Positions 56,066-64,000 of a stretch of 64,000 bases of DNA are shown here, in pieces. A model generated the notes under the pieces. It did not search any database. It had not been told where the DNA came from and saw nothing but the letters and a program-made list of their open reading frames with translations. Position 1 is the stretch's first letter; each line of letters opens with the position of its first letter. Both the position numbers and the translations under genes were made by a program. Source of the DNA: an uncultured Butyrivibrio sp. (lineage in GTDB: Bacteria > Bacillota > Clostridia > Lachnospirales > Lachnospiraceae); assembly GCA_945928575.1 (NCBI GenBank), contig CAMENP010000011.1, positions 20,174-84,173 of the forward strand, given 5' to 3'.

Positions 56066-56412
56066 TAGAAAGGAAATCCTCCTCCGAGTCCTCCCGTAAT
56101 CTTAGCCATGGACTCCTGTGTACTGTCCTCAACCTGTCTTATTGCCTCATTAGTTGCCGCAACAATAAGATCCTCCAACATCTCTATGTCATCAGGGTCA
56201 ACTACTTCCGGAGAAAGTTTAACCTTGGTAACTTCTTTCTTACCGGTAATGGTAACCTCTACGGCACCGCCGCCGGCTGTTGCCGTAAATTCCTTCTCCT
56301 CAAGTTCTTTCTGGGATTCCTCCATCTGTCTCTGCATTCTCTGTGCCTGCTTCATCAGATTATTCATATTACCCGGCATTCCTCCGCCGGGAAAACCTCC
56401 ACGTTTTGCCAT
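56065..56412 (-). CDS. ybaB: YbaB/EbfC nucleoid-associated protein
   Basis: A 115-residue DNA-binding protein. A Gly/Met-rich head (GGFPGGGMPGNMNNLMKQ) precedes the core AQRMQRQMEESQKELEE and GGGAVEVTITGKKEV. The dnaX-ybaB-recR order is one of the most conserved in bacteria. Confidence 0.95.
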   Translation of the reverse strand: MAKRGGFPGGGMPGNMNNLMKQAQRMQRQMEESQKELEEKEFTATAGGGAVEVTITGKKEVTKVKLSPEVVDPDDIEMLEDLIVAATNEAIRQVEDSTQESMAKITGGLGGGFPF

Positions 56413-56424
56413 TGTTAGTCTCCT

Positions 56425-58011
56425 TTAATCTTCTATTGATATATTCATTTTAACGTATTCTTCCACATCTGTAAACGAATCTTCAAATGACGTTCCCTGT
56501 TCAAGCAGCCGTATCTCTATATCGACCGCTTTGCCTATTGTATTTTCTATTACACCTTTAAGCGCGTCCATTGATTTATCTTTGCTTAAAAAGTCATGTA
56601 CAAACGCATTCTCCGTGACAAGTACAAGCTTATCGCCGTCAACCGTTATTCTGGTTTCCTTAAGAAAATTGGCATACACATTCTCCGACTGGCCTATAAT
56701 TCCGCGCCAGTTCTCGGCAACCTTTCGCAAATCTTCCGGAAGTGCCTTAATCTCTTTCCTGATACTCTTGGATGCCGGTGGTGCCGATATCTGCGGTACG
56801 GCCGCACTTCCAACAGGTATCTCCGGTCTTATCGCATTAAGCGCAATGAGATCTTCTTTCTCTTTAACCAGTTCCTCAAGTCTTCCGATACGCTCCGCAA
56901 GAGATTCCGTATCAGACTCCATCTGCGGTCTGGCAAGCTTAATAAGTGCCACCTCAACCTGCACTCTCTTCTGCCCTGCGAACTTAATCGACTGCGTGAG
57001 CTCCGAAAGTATCCTTATATATCTTATCATCTCGCTGCCGTCCAGCATAAATGCTTCTTCCTTAAGACGCGCCATATTCTCCGCCGACATATCTATCATG
57101 TTCTCCGATTCCGGCGATGTCTTAAGCATAAGCAGATTACGTATATACCATGTAAAATCCGATACAAACTGTGACAGATCTCTTCCGGCAAGTATAAGTT
57201 CATCCAACTTCTTAATGACTCCGGTTATGTCACCGTTAATTATCATCCGGAGCATATCCGAGAACACCTCCGTGTCCACCGCTCCAAGGACTTCCAATAC
57301 GTCCTCATACCGAAGCGTTCCCTGAGTATAAAAAGCCACACACTGATCCAGGAGACTTAATGCATCACGCATCGCCCCATCAGCCATCTTGGCAATATAT
57401 TCAAGTGCGCGTTCTTCAACGTCAACGTGCTCCGCCGCCGTAAGTTCTTTAAGTCTGTCAGTGATAACTTCAACCGATATACGCTTAAAATCATACCGCT
57501 GGCATCTGGACATTATGGTCACAGGTATCTTATGTGATTCTGTTGTGGCCAATATAAAAATAACATACTCGGGCGGTTCCTCAAGTGTCTTCAAAAGAGC
57601 ATTAAAAGCTCCTATCGAAAGCATATGAACCTCGTCGATTATATATACTTTATAACGGCCTTCGGTCGGTCTGTACGAGACTTCCTCACGTATCTGCCTG
57701 ATATTATCAACACCGTTATTACTTGCCGCATCTATCTCTATAACATTCAGTGACGAACCGTTCGCGATCGCTTTACATACTGCGCACTCGCCGCACGGGC
57801 TTCCGTTCACCGGGTGTTCGCAATTGACTGCTCTTGCAAGAATCTTGGCAACGGTCGTCTTACCGGTTCCGCGCGTTCCGCAAAACAGATACGCATGCCC
57901 GACTCTGTCCGTCTCTATCTGGTTGGTTAATGTTCTAACTATATGGTCCTGGCCCTTCACATCATCAAAGGTATTCGGTCGCCATTTCCTGTATAATGCT
58001 GTATATGACAC
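56425..58011 (-). CDS. dnaX: DNA polymerase III subunit gamma/tau
   Basis: A 528-residue clamp-loader ATPase. YRKWRPNTFDDVKGQDHI, Walker A GTRGTGKTTVAK, a zinc module (CEHPVNGSPCGECAVC), and IIDEVHMLS with SATP-like lid motif LATTESHKIPVTIMSRCQ (sensor 1) are intact. The tau-like C-terminal part is short. It starts 15 bp after pfkA. Confidence 0.97.
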   Translation of the reverse strand: MSYTALYRKWRPNTFDDVKGQDHIVRTLTNQIETDRVGHAYLFCGTRGTGKTTVAKILARAVNCEHPVNGSPCGECAVCKAIANGSSLNVIEIDAASNNGVDNIRQIREEVSYRPTEGRYKVYIIDEVHMLSIGAFNALLKTLEEPPEYVIFILATTESHKIPVTIMSRCQRYDFKRISVEVITDRLKELTAAEHVDVEERALEYIAKMADGAMRDALSLLDQCVAFYTQGTLRYEDVLEVLGAVDTEVFSDMLRMIINGDITGVIKKLDELILAGRDLSQFVSDFTWYIRNLLMLKTSPESENMIDMSAENMARLKEEAFMLDGSEMIRYIRILSELTQSIKFAGQKRVQVEVALIKLARPQMESDTESLAERIGRLEELVKEKEDLIALNAIRPEIPVGSAAVPQISAPPASKSIRKEIKALPEDLRKVAENWRGIIGQSENVYANFLKETRITVDGDKLVLVTENAFVHDFLSKDKSMDALKGVIENTIGKAVDIEIRLLEQGTSFEDSFTDVEEYVKMNISIED

Positions 58012-58025
58012 GTTCCGTCTCCTGT

Positions 58026-59099
58026 CTAATCTCCGAATCCTATTCCGAGAATCTTAGCGTCTCTTATAATAGCGCACTCCGGATCTATAGTCTTAAGCTT
58101 GCCCGCAATCTCCTCAAGCGGTACGGAAGTGATCTCATTATTCTTCATGGCAACCATCTTGCCAAATTCTTTATTAAGAATAAGTCTGGCAGCCTCTGCA
58201 CCAAACATTGTCGAAAGCACTCTGTCATACGGACACGGGCTTCCGCCTCTCTGTGTATGACCCGGAACAGTAATTCTGACTTCCTGTCCAAGTCTTTCTT
58301 CGATCTCTTTGCCTATCTTATAAGATACTGACGGATAAGGATTCTCTGCCAGTTTCTTCTTAAGTTCTTTCTTCGGGAGTGCCGCATCTTCTTTCGATAT
58401 TGCACCCTCGGCAACTGCGAGGATTGAGAAATTCTTGCCTTTCTTATTCCTTTCTTCGAGCTTCTTTACAACCTTATCAATATCGTAAGGAATCTCCGGA
58501 ATAAGTATTATATCAGCACCACCGGCAATTCCGGCATGCAATGTGATCCATCCGACCTTATGACCCATAACTTCCACGATAAACACCCTGCCATGTGAAG
58601 ATGCCGTGGTATGAATACAATCAATCGCATTCGTAGCGACATCAACTGCACTCTGAAAACCGAATGTAATGTCGGTTCCCCATAAATCATTATCTATCGT
58701 CTTAGGAAGTGACACGATATTAAGTCCTTCTTCCCTGAGAAGATTCGCCGTCTTCTGCGTTCCGTTGCCACCGAGAATTACAAGGCAGTCAAGCTTAAGC
58801 TTCGCATAATTATCTTTCATGGCCTTAACTTTATCCAGGCCATTCTCATCCGGCACACGCATAAGCTTGAACGGCTGTCTGGAACTTCCGAGAATGGTTC
58901 CGCCTTCCGTGAGTATTCCCGAAAAATCACTGTCACTCATCTCACGGTATTTGCCGTAAATAAGACCCTTATATCCATCTTCAAATCCAATAATCTTAAC
59001 ATCCTTGCGTGCGCTGTAGAGTGCTTTCGCAACTCCTCTCATCGCCGCATTAAGGCTCTGGCAGTCGCCGCCGCTGGTCAACATTCCTATTCTGAGCAT
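58026..59099 (-). CDS. pfkA: 6-phosphofructokinase (group III-like variant)
   Basis: A 357-residue phosphofructokinase, first gene of the run into dnaX. The ATG at 59099 follows AAGGAGG. Active-site motifs: TSGGDCQSLNAAMRG, LGGNGTQKTA (near 102-111), LPKTIDNDLWGTD and PGHTQRGG. The Gly after GGN is the residue that favours ATP over pyrophosphate, but PKTIDND has the Lys seen in pyrophosphate and mixed-clade enzymes where E. coli-type enzymes have Gly. The Asp of GGDG is Asn here. Phosphoryl donor is therefore not certain. Confidence 0.9.
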   Translation of the reverse strand: MLRIGMLTSGGDCQSLNAAMRGVAKALYSARKDVKIIGFEDGYKGLIYGKYREMSDSDFSGILTEGGTILGSSRQPFKLMRVPDENGLDKVKAMKDNYAKLKLDCLVILGGNGTQKTANLLREEGLNIVSLPKTIDNDLWGTDITFGFQSAVDVATNAIDCIHTTASSHGRVFIVEVMGHKVGWITLHAGIAGGADIILIPEIPYDIDKVVKKLEERNKKGKNFSILAVAEGAISKEDAALPKKELKKKLAENPYPSVSYKIGKEIEERLGQEVRITVPGHTQRGGSPCPYDRVLSTMFGAEAARLILNKEFGKMVAMKNNEITSVPLEEIAGKLKTIDPECAIIRDAKILGIGFGD

Positions 59100-59236
59100 A
59101 ATCTTAATCCTCCTTACCGCTGTTATGGGCAACAGGCTGTCCGTTACGGACGCCTGCACAGGTATTGTATATTTATTATTTTAACCAATCCGGGACAAGA
59201 TTGCAATGCTGCTTTGCAATTATCAGCATAAAAAAT

Positions 59237-59500
59237 CCATGCGTTCTGCGTTGTGCATTACACTAAAACCCGTTACCGGACATACCGGCTCAATCCAGGT
59301 GCCCTTGCGTCACATAGGAGGTTCCGCTTAATGCTGCTTCGTTCCCGACCTGACATGGTTCACGGATTCCTATTGCGCAAGACCCAGATTTCAACACCGG
59401 TCTGCCCGGGCAGCGATTATATGCAATGCCCGAAACAGAACATCACCCCTGCTATAGCGGATTTCAGGTACAGGGAGCCGCTACTTCCCCGGCTGCATGG
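59237..59500 (-). ncRNA. ffs: SRP RNA (large type with Alu domain)
   Basis: The minus strand carries the conserved helix-8 sequence GTCAGGTCGGGAACGAAGC (split for length) and the Alu-domain part GCCGGGGAAGTAGCGG followed by CCGCTATAGCAGGG, as in B. subtilis scRNA. The ends CCATGC (59495-59500) and GCATGG (59237-59242) pair to close helix 1, giving about 264 nt, the expected length. It functions with Ffh in co-translational membrane targeting. A T6 run follows the 3' end, and a sigma-A promoter stands upstream. Confidence 0.95.
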
Positions 59501-59549
59501 AAATGTATTAACAATATTAATTTATACCGTTATGAACACGGCATTACTC

Positions 59550-59578
59550 AGTATACCCATTTTTCGAAAATATGTCAA
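59550..59578 (-). promoter_or_regulatory. Sigma-A promoter of the SRP RNA
   Basis: TTGACA (59573-59578), exactly 17 bases, TATACT (59550-59555) on the minus strand. The -35 overlaps the stop region of the lipoprotein gene ending at 59575. The start point would be about 40 bases before the mature RNA end. Confidence 0.85.
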
Positions 59579-60339
59579 GAAATTTGAATTTCCTTGATGG
59601 TATCATCTGTAACCGGCAAAAACGTACAATCGGTATTATTGGTCTCATACCATGCCATGTACTTCATATATGCTTTGTCCTTATCATATATGAGGTATGA
59701 CGGCTCACCTCCCGGTCCCATAAACATTCCCGAAGTTTTGAATTGTCCTATTTGTCTTCCTTCCATAAAGGTCATATAGCCCTCAGATCCTATGGTATAA
59801 AATACAATATACCCATCACTTATATATGACTCACATTTGACAACAAGTTCTTTCTCCCCGTTGCCGTCAAGATCCACCAACGTGTATCCTGCCAACTTAT
59901 ATCGGCTTAATGACACCAGATGAAGCATCTCATCCATATTAAGCAGACTTCCGTCCACTGCATACATCTCTCTGCCAAAATAATTCGCGTACTCTATTGC
60001 ACGGTATGTGAAACTGTGACGTCCCGAAATTATACTCTGCATAAGCTCATTTCCGGAAAGTTCCAGACTGTCGTCGCTGCAAGCTTTGTGTTCCTGCCCC
60101 TTCCATTTCAAATACTCATTATATGTACCCTTAACATATGGCACTCTCGGATCTTCCGGAACCGTCTGCGTCTCATTTTGCTCGTCAGTGGCAATTTTCT
60201 CCGGCACCGTAATTGTATCAGAAGCCTTTGTCATAGTTTCCGCCGTTTCTGTTTCTTTCTGTTGCTTTCCACATGCTGCCAATGCCGATACGGACAGGCA
60301 TAATACGGCAGATGTGATTATTATGGATTTTAGTTTCAT
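59575..60339 (-). CDS. Lipoprotein, member of a three-paralogue family
   Basis: A 254-residue predicted lipoprotein: signal peptide with lipobox LAAC, Cys23. A Thr/Glu-rich linker (about 25-68) leads to the shared domain with KGTYNEYLKWKGQEH, SGRHSFTYR and VDLDGNGEKELVV. Compared with the paralogues at 61514 and 62511 it lacks about 33 residues before the end: the sequence passes from KYMAWYE directly to TDCTFLPVTD, losing the YEQ...WGSSG stretch. It follows a lysozyme-like gene whose restored tail ends 13 bp upstream, in its ribosome site. Unknown function; immunity against the neighbouring enzyme is a hypothesis. Confidence 0.75.
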   Translation of the reverse strand: MKLKSIIITSAVLCLSVSALAACGKQQKETETAETMTKASDTITVPEKIATDEQNETQTVPEDPRVPYVKGTYNEYLKWKGQEHKACSDDSLELSGNELMQSIISGRHSFTYRAIEYANYFGREMYAVDGSLLNMDEMLHLVSLSRYKLAGYTLVDLDGNGEKELVVKCESYISDGYIVFYTIGSEGYMTFMEGRQIGQFKTSGMFMGPGGEPSYLIYDKDKAYMKYMAWYETNNTDCTFLPVTDDTIKEIQIS

Positions 60340-60352
60340 AGCAATATCCCTC

Positions 60353-60466
60353 CTATTTCATTACCGAATATATTGTAGTAGCCTTTTTATAACGTTCACT
60401 ATAATTCCTATTGCTCGGCATTTCTATTTCGTTTAAGAAAATTCCTGTTGCACCATCAATCAAATC
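60353..60466 (-). pseudogene. Out-of-frame C-terminal tail of the lysozyme-like gene
   Basis: Directly after the stop at 60460 another frame encodes LIDGATGIFLNEIEM and continues to YSVMK before a TAG at 60353-60355. It matches the C-terminus of the intact paralogue (TIDTCTSIFLQKIEM...YSTMK). One missing A in the A6 run (60469-60474) accounts for the shift. Confidence 0.85.
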
Positions 60467-61311
60467 TGTTTTTTCAGCTTATTCCATGCACTTTTTGTCA
60501 AATCATCACGCTCTGTTTCTTTGCGAAAACATGCAAATTGTGCATTAATATCGCTAACCGATAACCCCATCTGTGAACTTGTATCTTTTAACAATTGTTT
60601 TCGTTTCTGAATAGTCCACTGTATTAATCCATACCCTCTTCCATCTGATACATTATATTTATAATCTTTGTCATGTAACTTCTTATTTGTATCTGTATCC
60701 TTTGCATTATCCGGAATGCATCCGCTCTCTGCCATGATGTTTCCCAATACCCCTGACGCCTGGTACACAGAGAGTCCCATTCCGACTCTAAAGAAAGCCC
60801 CTGTTTTAGCGAAATAATCTCTTACTTCTGTTTCTTTAAAATCAGGATGTCCGCTTACCATACTTGTGATGGTTCCCAAATCTGATTTGGATGCCGTGGT
60901 ACGATAGCAGGATATTGCCGCTTTCAATTTATCCTGTACCATATTACTTATCTGACCGGTCTGTGCCAGTCCATATACACGTTGAAAATTTTTTAAGGCT
61001 TTTTTTGATGCCGTAGTATACAAATTTCCATCCACTTTACCCGAATAAAAACCTAACTGATTCAGCCATATCTGAATAGTCTCATTCTTGCTAGCCGCTT
61101 TCGAAGCACCCACCCCACTTGTCATAACAGCGTACGCATCCTTTAAATCCTGCTTTTTCTGCTCTGCTGTTTTAACGGCACCTTCATTGCCTTTTTCCAA
61201 TGCCGCTTCCTCCACATTAAAGTTCACATTTTCTCTTTCAAAAATGTTCTTACCTGCTGCCGGTAAATAATCAATACCTGTCCGGTATCCTCCTACATTC
61301 TGTACATTCAT
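60460..61311 (-). CDS. Peptidoglycan-binding/phage-tail-lysozyme-like protein, truncated by a frameshift
   Basis: A 283-residue protein with an N-terminal region of unknown type, a PG_binding_1 domain (about 77-133, IWLNQLGFYSGKVDGN) and a phage-tail-lysozyme-like domain (about 150-283) with the candidate catalytic Glu195 in GNIMAESG. It has no signal peptide. GGAGG precedes the ATG. The reading frame ends early (LKKQI); with one more A it would be 319 residues and match the copy at 63477. A terminator at 61377-61408 lies upstream. It is followed by a lipoprotein gene. Confidence 0.82.
   Translation of the reverse strand: MNVQNVGGYRTGIDYLPAAGKNIFERENVNFNVEEAALEKGNEGAVKTAEQKKQDLKDAYAVMTSGVGASKAASKNETIQIWLNQLGFYSGKVDGNLYTTASKKALKNFQRVYGLAQTGQISNMVQDKLKAAISCYRTTASKSDLGTITSMVSGHPDFKETEVRDYFAKTGAFFRVGMGLSVYQASGVLGNIMAESGCIPDNAKDTDTNKKLHDKDYKYNVSDGRGYGLIQWTIQKRKQLLKDTSSQMGLSVSDINAQFACFRKETERDDLTKSAWNKLKKQI
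60661..60875. repeat. Direct repeat copy 1 (lysozyme-like coding sequence)
   Basis: 215 bp matching 63786-64000 with 8 substitutions and no gaps (about 96% identity). The similarity falls off towards the 3' end of the gene. It may continue to the right of the window for the second copy. Confidence 0.9.
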
Positions 61312-61376
61312 ACAATGTCCTCCTTGTCGTTAAATATACTTCGCCTTTCCTCTTTAAAGATGTCTTTCCATACAAC

Positions 61377-61408
61377 AAAATCCCTCTGCATTAAATGCAA
61401 AGGGATTC
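61377..61408 (-). terminator. Terminator after the second lipoprotein gene
   Basis: Minus-strand hairpin AATCCCT...AGGGATT with the inner TGCATTTAATGCA pairing, followed by TTTTG. It separates the two lysozyme-lipoprotein modules. Confidence 0.82.
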
Positions 61409-61513
61409 ATTGTTATATTCGTATATCAAGCCGATATACCCTTTTAATTCTATACATCCCTTCGGATTCAAAAGCTAATTTAAACATATCACATGCTACA
61501 CTTTAAGTCAATA

Positions 61514-62503
61514 CTATTTCTGATTTTTCAGGTACTTATTGATATTCTCTGCTGTCAATCTGACAAATTCGCAATCTGTTCCGCTGCTGCCCCATTCGTC
61601 ACAGAATTGCTCATATTCGGATTCCGATACCTTCTTATCGTTAATATAATACATCTTTTCATCGATATCGTATGTTACCGTTTTTTGAATATCCACATTT
61701 TGGGGCGTAAATTTCATATGTGAAATACTTCCGTCAGGAGTGGTAAACTCACCTGATATCTTAAAAATACAAGGCGAGGAACGCTCTTCAAAAGCGGTCA
61801 TGTAAACGTTTCCACCCTGCACATAAAAAATCATACATAATCTATGTATTCCGTATGCGCATCTGACCACCGCTTCTTTAAGGCCATCACCGTCCATATC
61901 AACCGCGGTAAAATCACTTATTTCATATCCATATATTGACAAAATATATTTCAACTCAGCTCTGTTTATCGGCTTATTATCCAAAATATACAATGAACTC
62001 GATTCTTCCGTCTTCAGTTTACGATATGTAAAACTGTGTCTGCCCGACAGTGCACTTATAAGCATTTCCCGGTCAGAAAGTTCTTTCCCATCATCAGCAC
62101 TCTTTTTGTGGTCTTTTCCGTCCCAGCTTAATTCAGCATTATACATACCTTTAATATAAGAGACTTCATCCGGTTTTTCTTTTGCGGTAGGTTGTTCAAA
62201 TGTATTCGGTAATGTATAATCGAAGTCATATGTCTCTTCCGCCTCCGTCTCAAGCCCAGCAATTTTATTCGGTGCTGTTGCCTCATTAATGGTGTCTGTT
62301 TCGTTTACGCCGGGTGTTTCTGTATTGTGCGTATCGGTAACACTCTCATTAATGTCTGTTGTTTCGGTCTCCTCATGCGGCGATGTCTCATACCTGCTTA
62401 TGGATATAGTTGACATGGTCTTAACTGATTTGCCACAGGCAGATATAACCAATACAGACATTACTGCCAGCCCTGTTAATTGTATTATTTTACGCCTTAC
62501 CAT
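61514..62503 (-). CDS. Lipoprotein, member of a three-paralogue family
   Basis: A 329-residue predicted lipoprotein with lipobox ISAC (Cys23), a long Thr/Glu-rich linker (about 30-110), and the shared domain: YIKGMYNAELSWDGKDH, SGRHSFTYR, VDMDGDGLKEAVVRC, and the C-terminal YEQFCDEWGSSGTDCEF. The DxDGDG segment resembles a calcium-binding loop. It begins 7 bp after the lipoprotein gene at 62511, so the two form a tandem pair behind one lysozyme-like gene. Confidence 0.78.
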   Translation of the reverse strand: MVRRKIIQLTGLAVMSVLVISACGKSVKTMSTISISRYETSPHEETETTDINESVTDTHNTETPGVNETDTINEATAPNKIAGLETEAEETYDFDYTLPNTFEQPTAKEKPDEVSYIKGMYNAELSWDGKDHKKSADDGKELSDREMLISALSGRHSFTYRKLKTEESSSLYILDNKPINRAELKYILSIYGYEISDFTAVDMDGDGLKEAVVRCAYGIHRLCMIFYVQGGNVYMTAFEERSSPCIFKISGEFTTPDGSISHMKFTPQNVDIQKTVTYDIDEKMYYINDKKVSESEYEQFCDEWGSSGTDCEFVRLTAENINKYLKNQK

Positions 62504-62510
62504 GGTTATC

Positions 62511-63461
62511 TCACTTCATTTTCAAATATTTGTTTATATTTTTGTCCGTAAGGGGAACAAATTCGCAATCCGTTCCGCTGCTGCCCCATTTCTCCACATA
62601 TTGCTCATATTCTATTTGTTCAACCTTCTTACCGGCTATATAATAGACGGTTTTGTAGTCGTCTCCTGCCTTTATGATTTCAAAATATGCCATGTGTTTC
62701 ATAATTGCACTGTCTTTATCCGTCTGCCATATCACCGCTGTATCATCTGTTCCGATATACGCACCGTTTGTCTTAAAATTCCTGGTACCGCGCCCCATTG
62801 TGACAGACATATAAGCATTTCCATTGTATTCATACAAGAGAAAATACGCATTCCCGACACCTTTCTCTGCGACAATTATTACCGCGTTATTCTCTTCTCC
62901 GTTCAGTCCCACGAGTGCAAACTCAGTCGGGATATAGTTTTGCAATGACAGGATATAGTTAAACTCCTGCATGGACAATTCAGCTCCATCTTTAAAATTA
63001 ATATCCGTTTGTCCACCGTTTACCGCATCACGATATACAAAACTGTGCCTATTACCAAGAACGCTTGCAAACAATTCATTTCTTTGAAGCTGTTTATCAT
63101 CTTCTGCACATTTTACATGTTCGCTGCCATCCCATTTAAGACTTTGATTATACGTTCCCTTTATATCAGGTTTGGGGAAAGTTTCCGTTTCCTGCTCTGG
63201 CTTTATCTGATCATTAGTGCCTTTACTTTCTGTCTGAATTCGTGTTTCTGTCTCTTCATTCGACAAATTTGTTGGGTTGCCATCTTCAGTAACTGTTTCC
63301 GTCTCCAGTCCCCCCTCCGTCATATTAAATTCTGTTTCTTTTAAAGCAGTTAAATCTGTTTCTAAATTGCATTCTTTTTCACTTTTTTTCCCACACGAAA
63401 CAAGCACCAAAAGTGTTATCAGCATAAGTCCCATTGTTGAAATCTTTTTATATATCCTCAT
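62511..63461 (-). CDS. Lipoprotein, member of a three-paralogue family
   Basis: A 316-residue predicted lipoprotein: lipobox LVSC (Cys23), Thr/Glu-rich linker, shared domain with IKGTYNQSLKWDGSEH, GNRHSFVYR, and YEQYVEKWGSSGTDCEFVP near the end. Here the loop that reads DMDGDG in the paralogue is GLNGEENN. AAGGAGG precedes the ATG, 15 bp after the lysozyme-like gene's stop. Unknown function. Confidence 0.78.
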   Translation of the reverse strand: MRIYKKISTMGLMLITLLVLVSCGKKSEKECNLETDLTALKETEFNMTEGGLETETVTEDGNPTNLSNEETETRIQTESKGTNDQIKPEQETETFPKPDIKGTYNQSLKWDGSEHVKCAEDDKQLQRNELFASVLGNRHSFVYRDAVNGGQTDINFKDGAELSMQEFNYILSLQNYIPTEFALVGLNGEENNAVIIVAEKGVGNAYFLLYEYNGNAYMSVTMGRGTRNFKTNGAYIGTDDTAVIWQTDKDSAIMKHMAYFEIIKAGDDYKTVYYIAGKKVEQIEYEQYVEKWGSSGTDCEFVPLTDKNINKYLKMK

Positions 63462-63476
63462 ATAACATCCTCCTTA

Positions 63477-64000
63477 TTATTTCATCGTTGAATATATTTT
63501 CTGTGCTTTTGCATATCTTTCAGCATAATGTACCTTATCTGTCATTTCTATTTTTTGAAGGAAAATACTTGTGCATGTGTCAATGGTATCGTACTTTTTA
63601 AACATCTCCCAGTTTGCTTTAGTGAAATTTGCACTTTCCGTTTCTTTCCTGAATGTTGCAAATTGAGCATTTAGGTCACTGTAATTCAATCCCATCTCTT
63701 TACTGACCGTAAGTAATAAATTCTTTCTGGATTTTTCTTTCCATTGAATCAATCCGTATGCTCTGCCATCCGATACGTTATACTTATAATCTTTGTCATG
63801 TAGTTTTTTATTTGTACCTGTATCCTTTGCATTATCCGGAATGCATCCGCTCTCTGCCATGATGTTTCCCAGTACTCCTGACGCCTGGTACACAGAGAGT
63901 CCCATTCCGACTCTAAAGAAAGCCCATGTTTTAGCGAAATAATCCCTTACTTCTGTTTCTTTAAAATCAGGATGTCCGCTTACCATACTTGTGATGGTTC
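63477..64000 (-). CDS. Phage-tail-lysozyme-like protein, 5' end beyond the window
   Basis: The C-terminal 174 residues of a paralogue of the protein at 60460. It has MVSGHPDFKETEVRDYF, GNIMAESGCIPDN with the candidate catalytic Glu, and the complete tail FLQKIEM...IYSTMK. The gene continues past the right edge; the ATG at 63986 is internal. In contrast to its paralogue the C-terminus is in frame. Confidence 0.85.
   Translation of the reverse strand, partial: TITSMVSGHPDFKETEVRDYFAKTWAFFRVGMGLSVYQASGVLGNIMAESGCIPDNAKDTGTNKKLHDKDYKYNVSDGRAYGLIQWKEKSRKNLLLTVSKEMGLNYSDLNAQFATFRKETESANFTKANWEMFKKYDTIDTCTSIFLQKIEMTDKVHYAERYAKAQKIYSTMK
63786..64000. repeat. Direct repeat copy 2 (lysozyme-like coding sequence)
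   Basis: Partner of 60661-60875, 3125 bp apart. Direct repeats this alike can recombine, deleting or duplicating the lipoprotein genes between them. Confidence 0.9.

Overview
The window looks like a chromosomal segment of a motile, spore-lineage gut Firmicute of the Lachnospiraceae (Roseburia/Eubacterium/Lachnospira-like). The evidence is moderately low G+C, strong AAGGAGG-type ribosome sites, a Bacillus/Clostridium-style late flagellar gene order (comFC-yvyF-flgM-flgN-flgK-flgL-fliW-csrA-flaG-fliD-fliS), an mreB-flhO-flhP-like cluster, spoIIID, ATP-type PEP carboxykinase and a large Alu-domain SRP RNA. I see no insertion sequence, prophage, CRISPR array, tRNA or rRNA.

Layout. (1) 0.1-13.7 kb is a flagellin-glycosylation island. 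It holds three CgeB-like glycosyltransferases, one GT2-TPR glycosyltransferase, two Maf/DUF115 proteins, two small unknown proteins, and a five-gene nonulosonic acid operon (neuD-neuB-SGNH fusion-neuA-neuC). (2) 13.7-24.5 kb is the flagellin gene plus the hook-filament junction, cap and chaperone operon, with fliW-csrA inside it and two tandem flgK-like genes. (3) 24.6-31.3 kb carries yvyF, comFC, recD2, flgJ, flgG, flgF and mreB. Sigma-28-like promoters (TAAG-N14/15-[TG]CCGATA) are visible before flagellin, flgM and mreB. The flagellin leader has two GGA sites arranged as expected for CsrA control. (4) 31.7-38.4 kb is mixed: spoIIID, a CrtI-like oxidoreductase, pckA, two exopolysaccharide genes and a PD-(D/E)XK-like protein. 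(5) 38.3-46 kb is housekeeping: asparaginase, mfd, pth, a CorC-like protein, mscL and araD. (6) 46-59.1 kb is one long co-directional block, pfkA-dnaX-ybaB-recR followed by a three-gene SMC-type complex resembling Wadjet JetA-JetB-JetC but without JetD, then a TPR/acidic-repeat/degenerate-ATPase protein. (7) 59.2-64 kb has the SRP RNA and a repeated module of phage-tail-lysozyme-like proteins each followed by paralogous lipoproteins. One lysozyme copy is frameshifted in an A6 run.

Working together: sigma-28, FlgM, FliW and CsrA would time filament gene expression. The nonulosonic acid operon would make a CMP-activated sugar that the Maf proteins attach to flagellin, and the CgeB/GT2 enzymes could extend or diversify the glycan. 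The candidates for less-described biology are the JetD-less SMC complex with its downstream TPR/ATPase-like protein, and the lysozyme-lipoprotein array, which looks like an effector/immunity arrangement.
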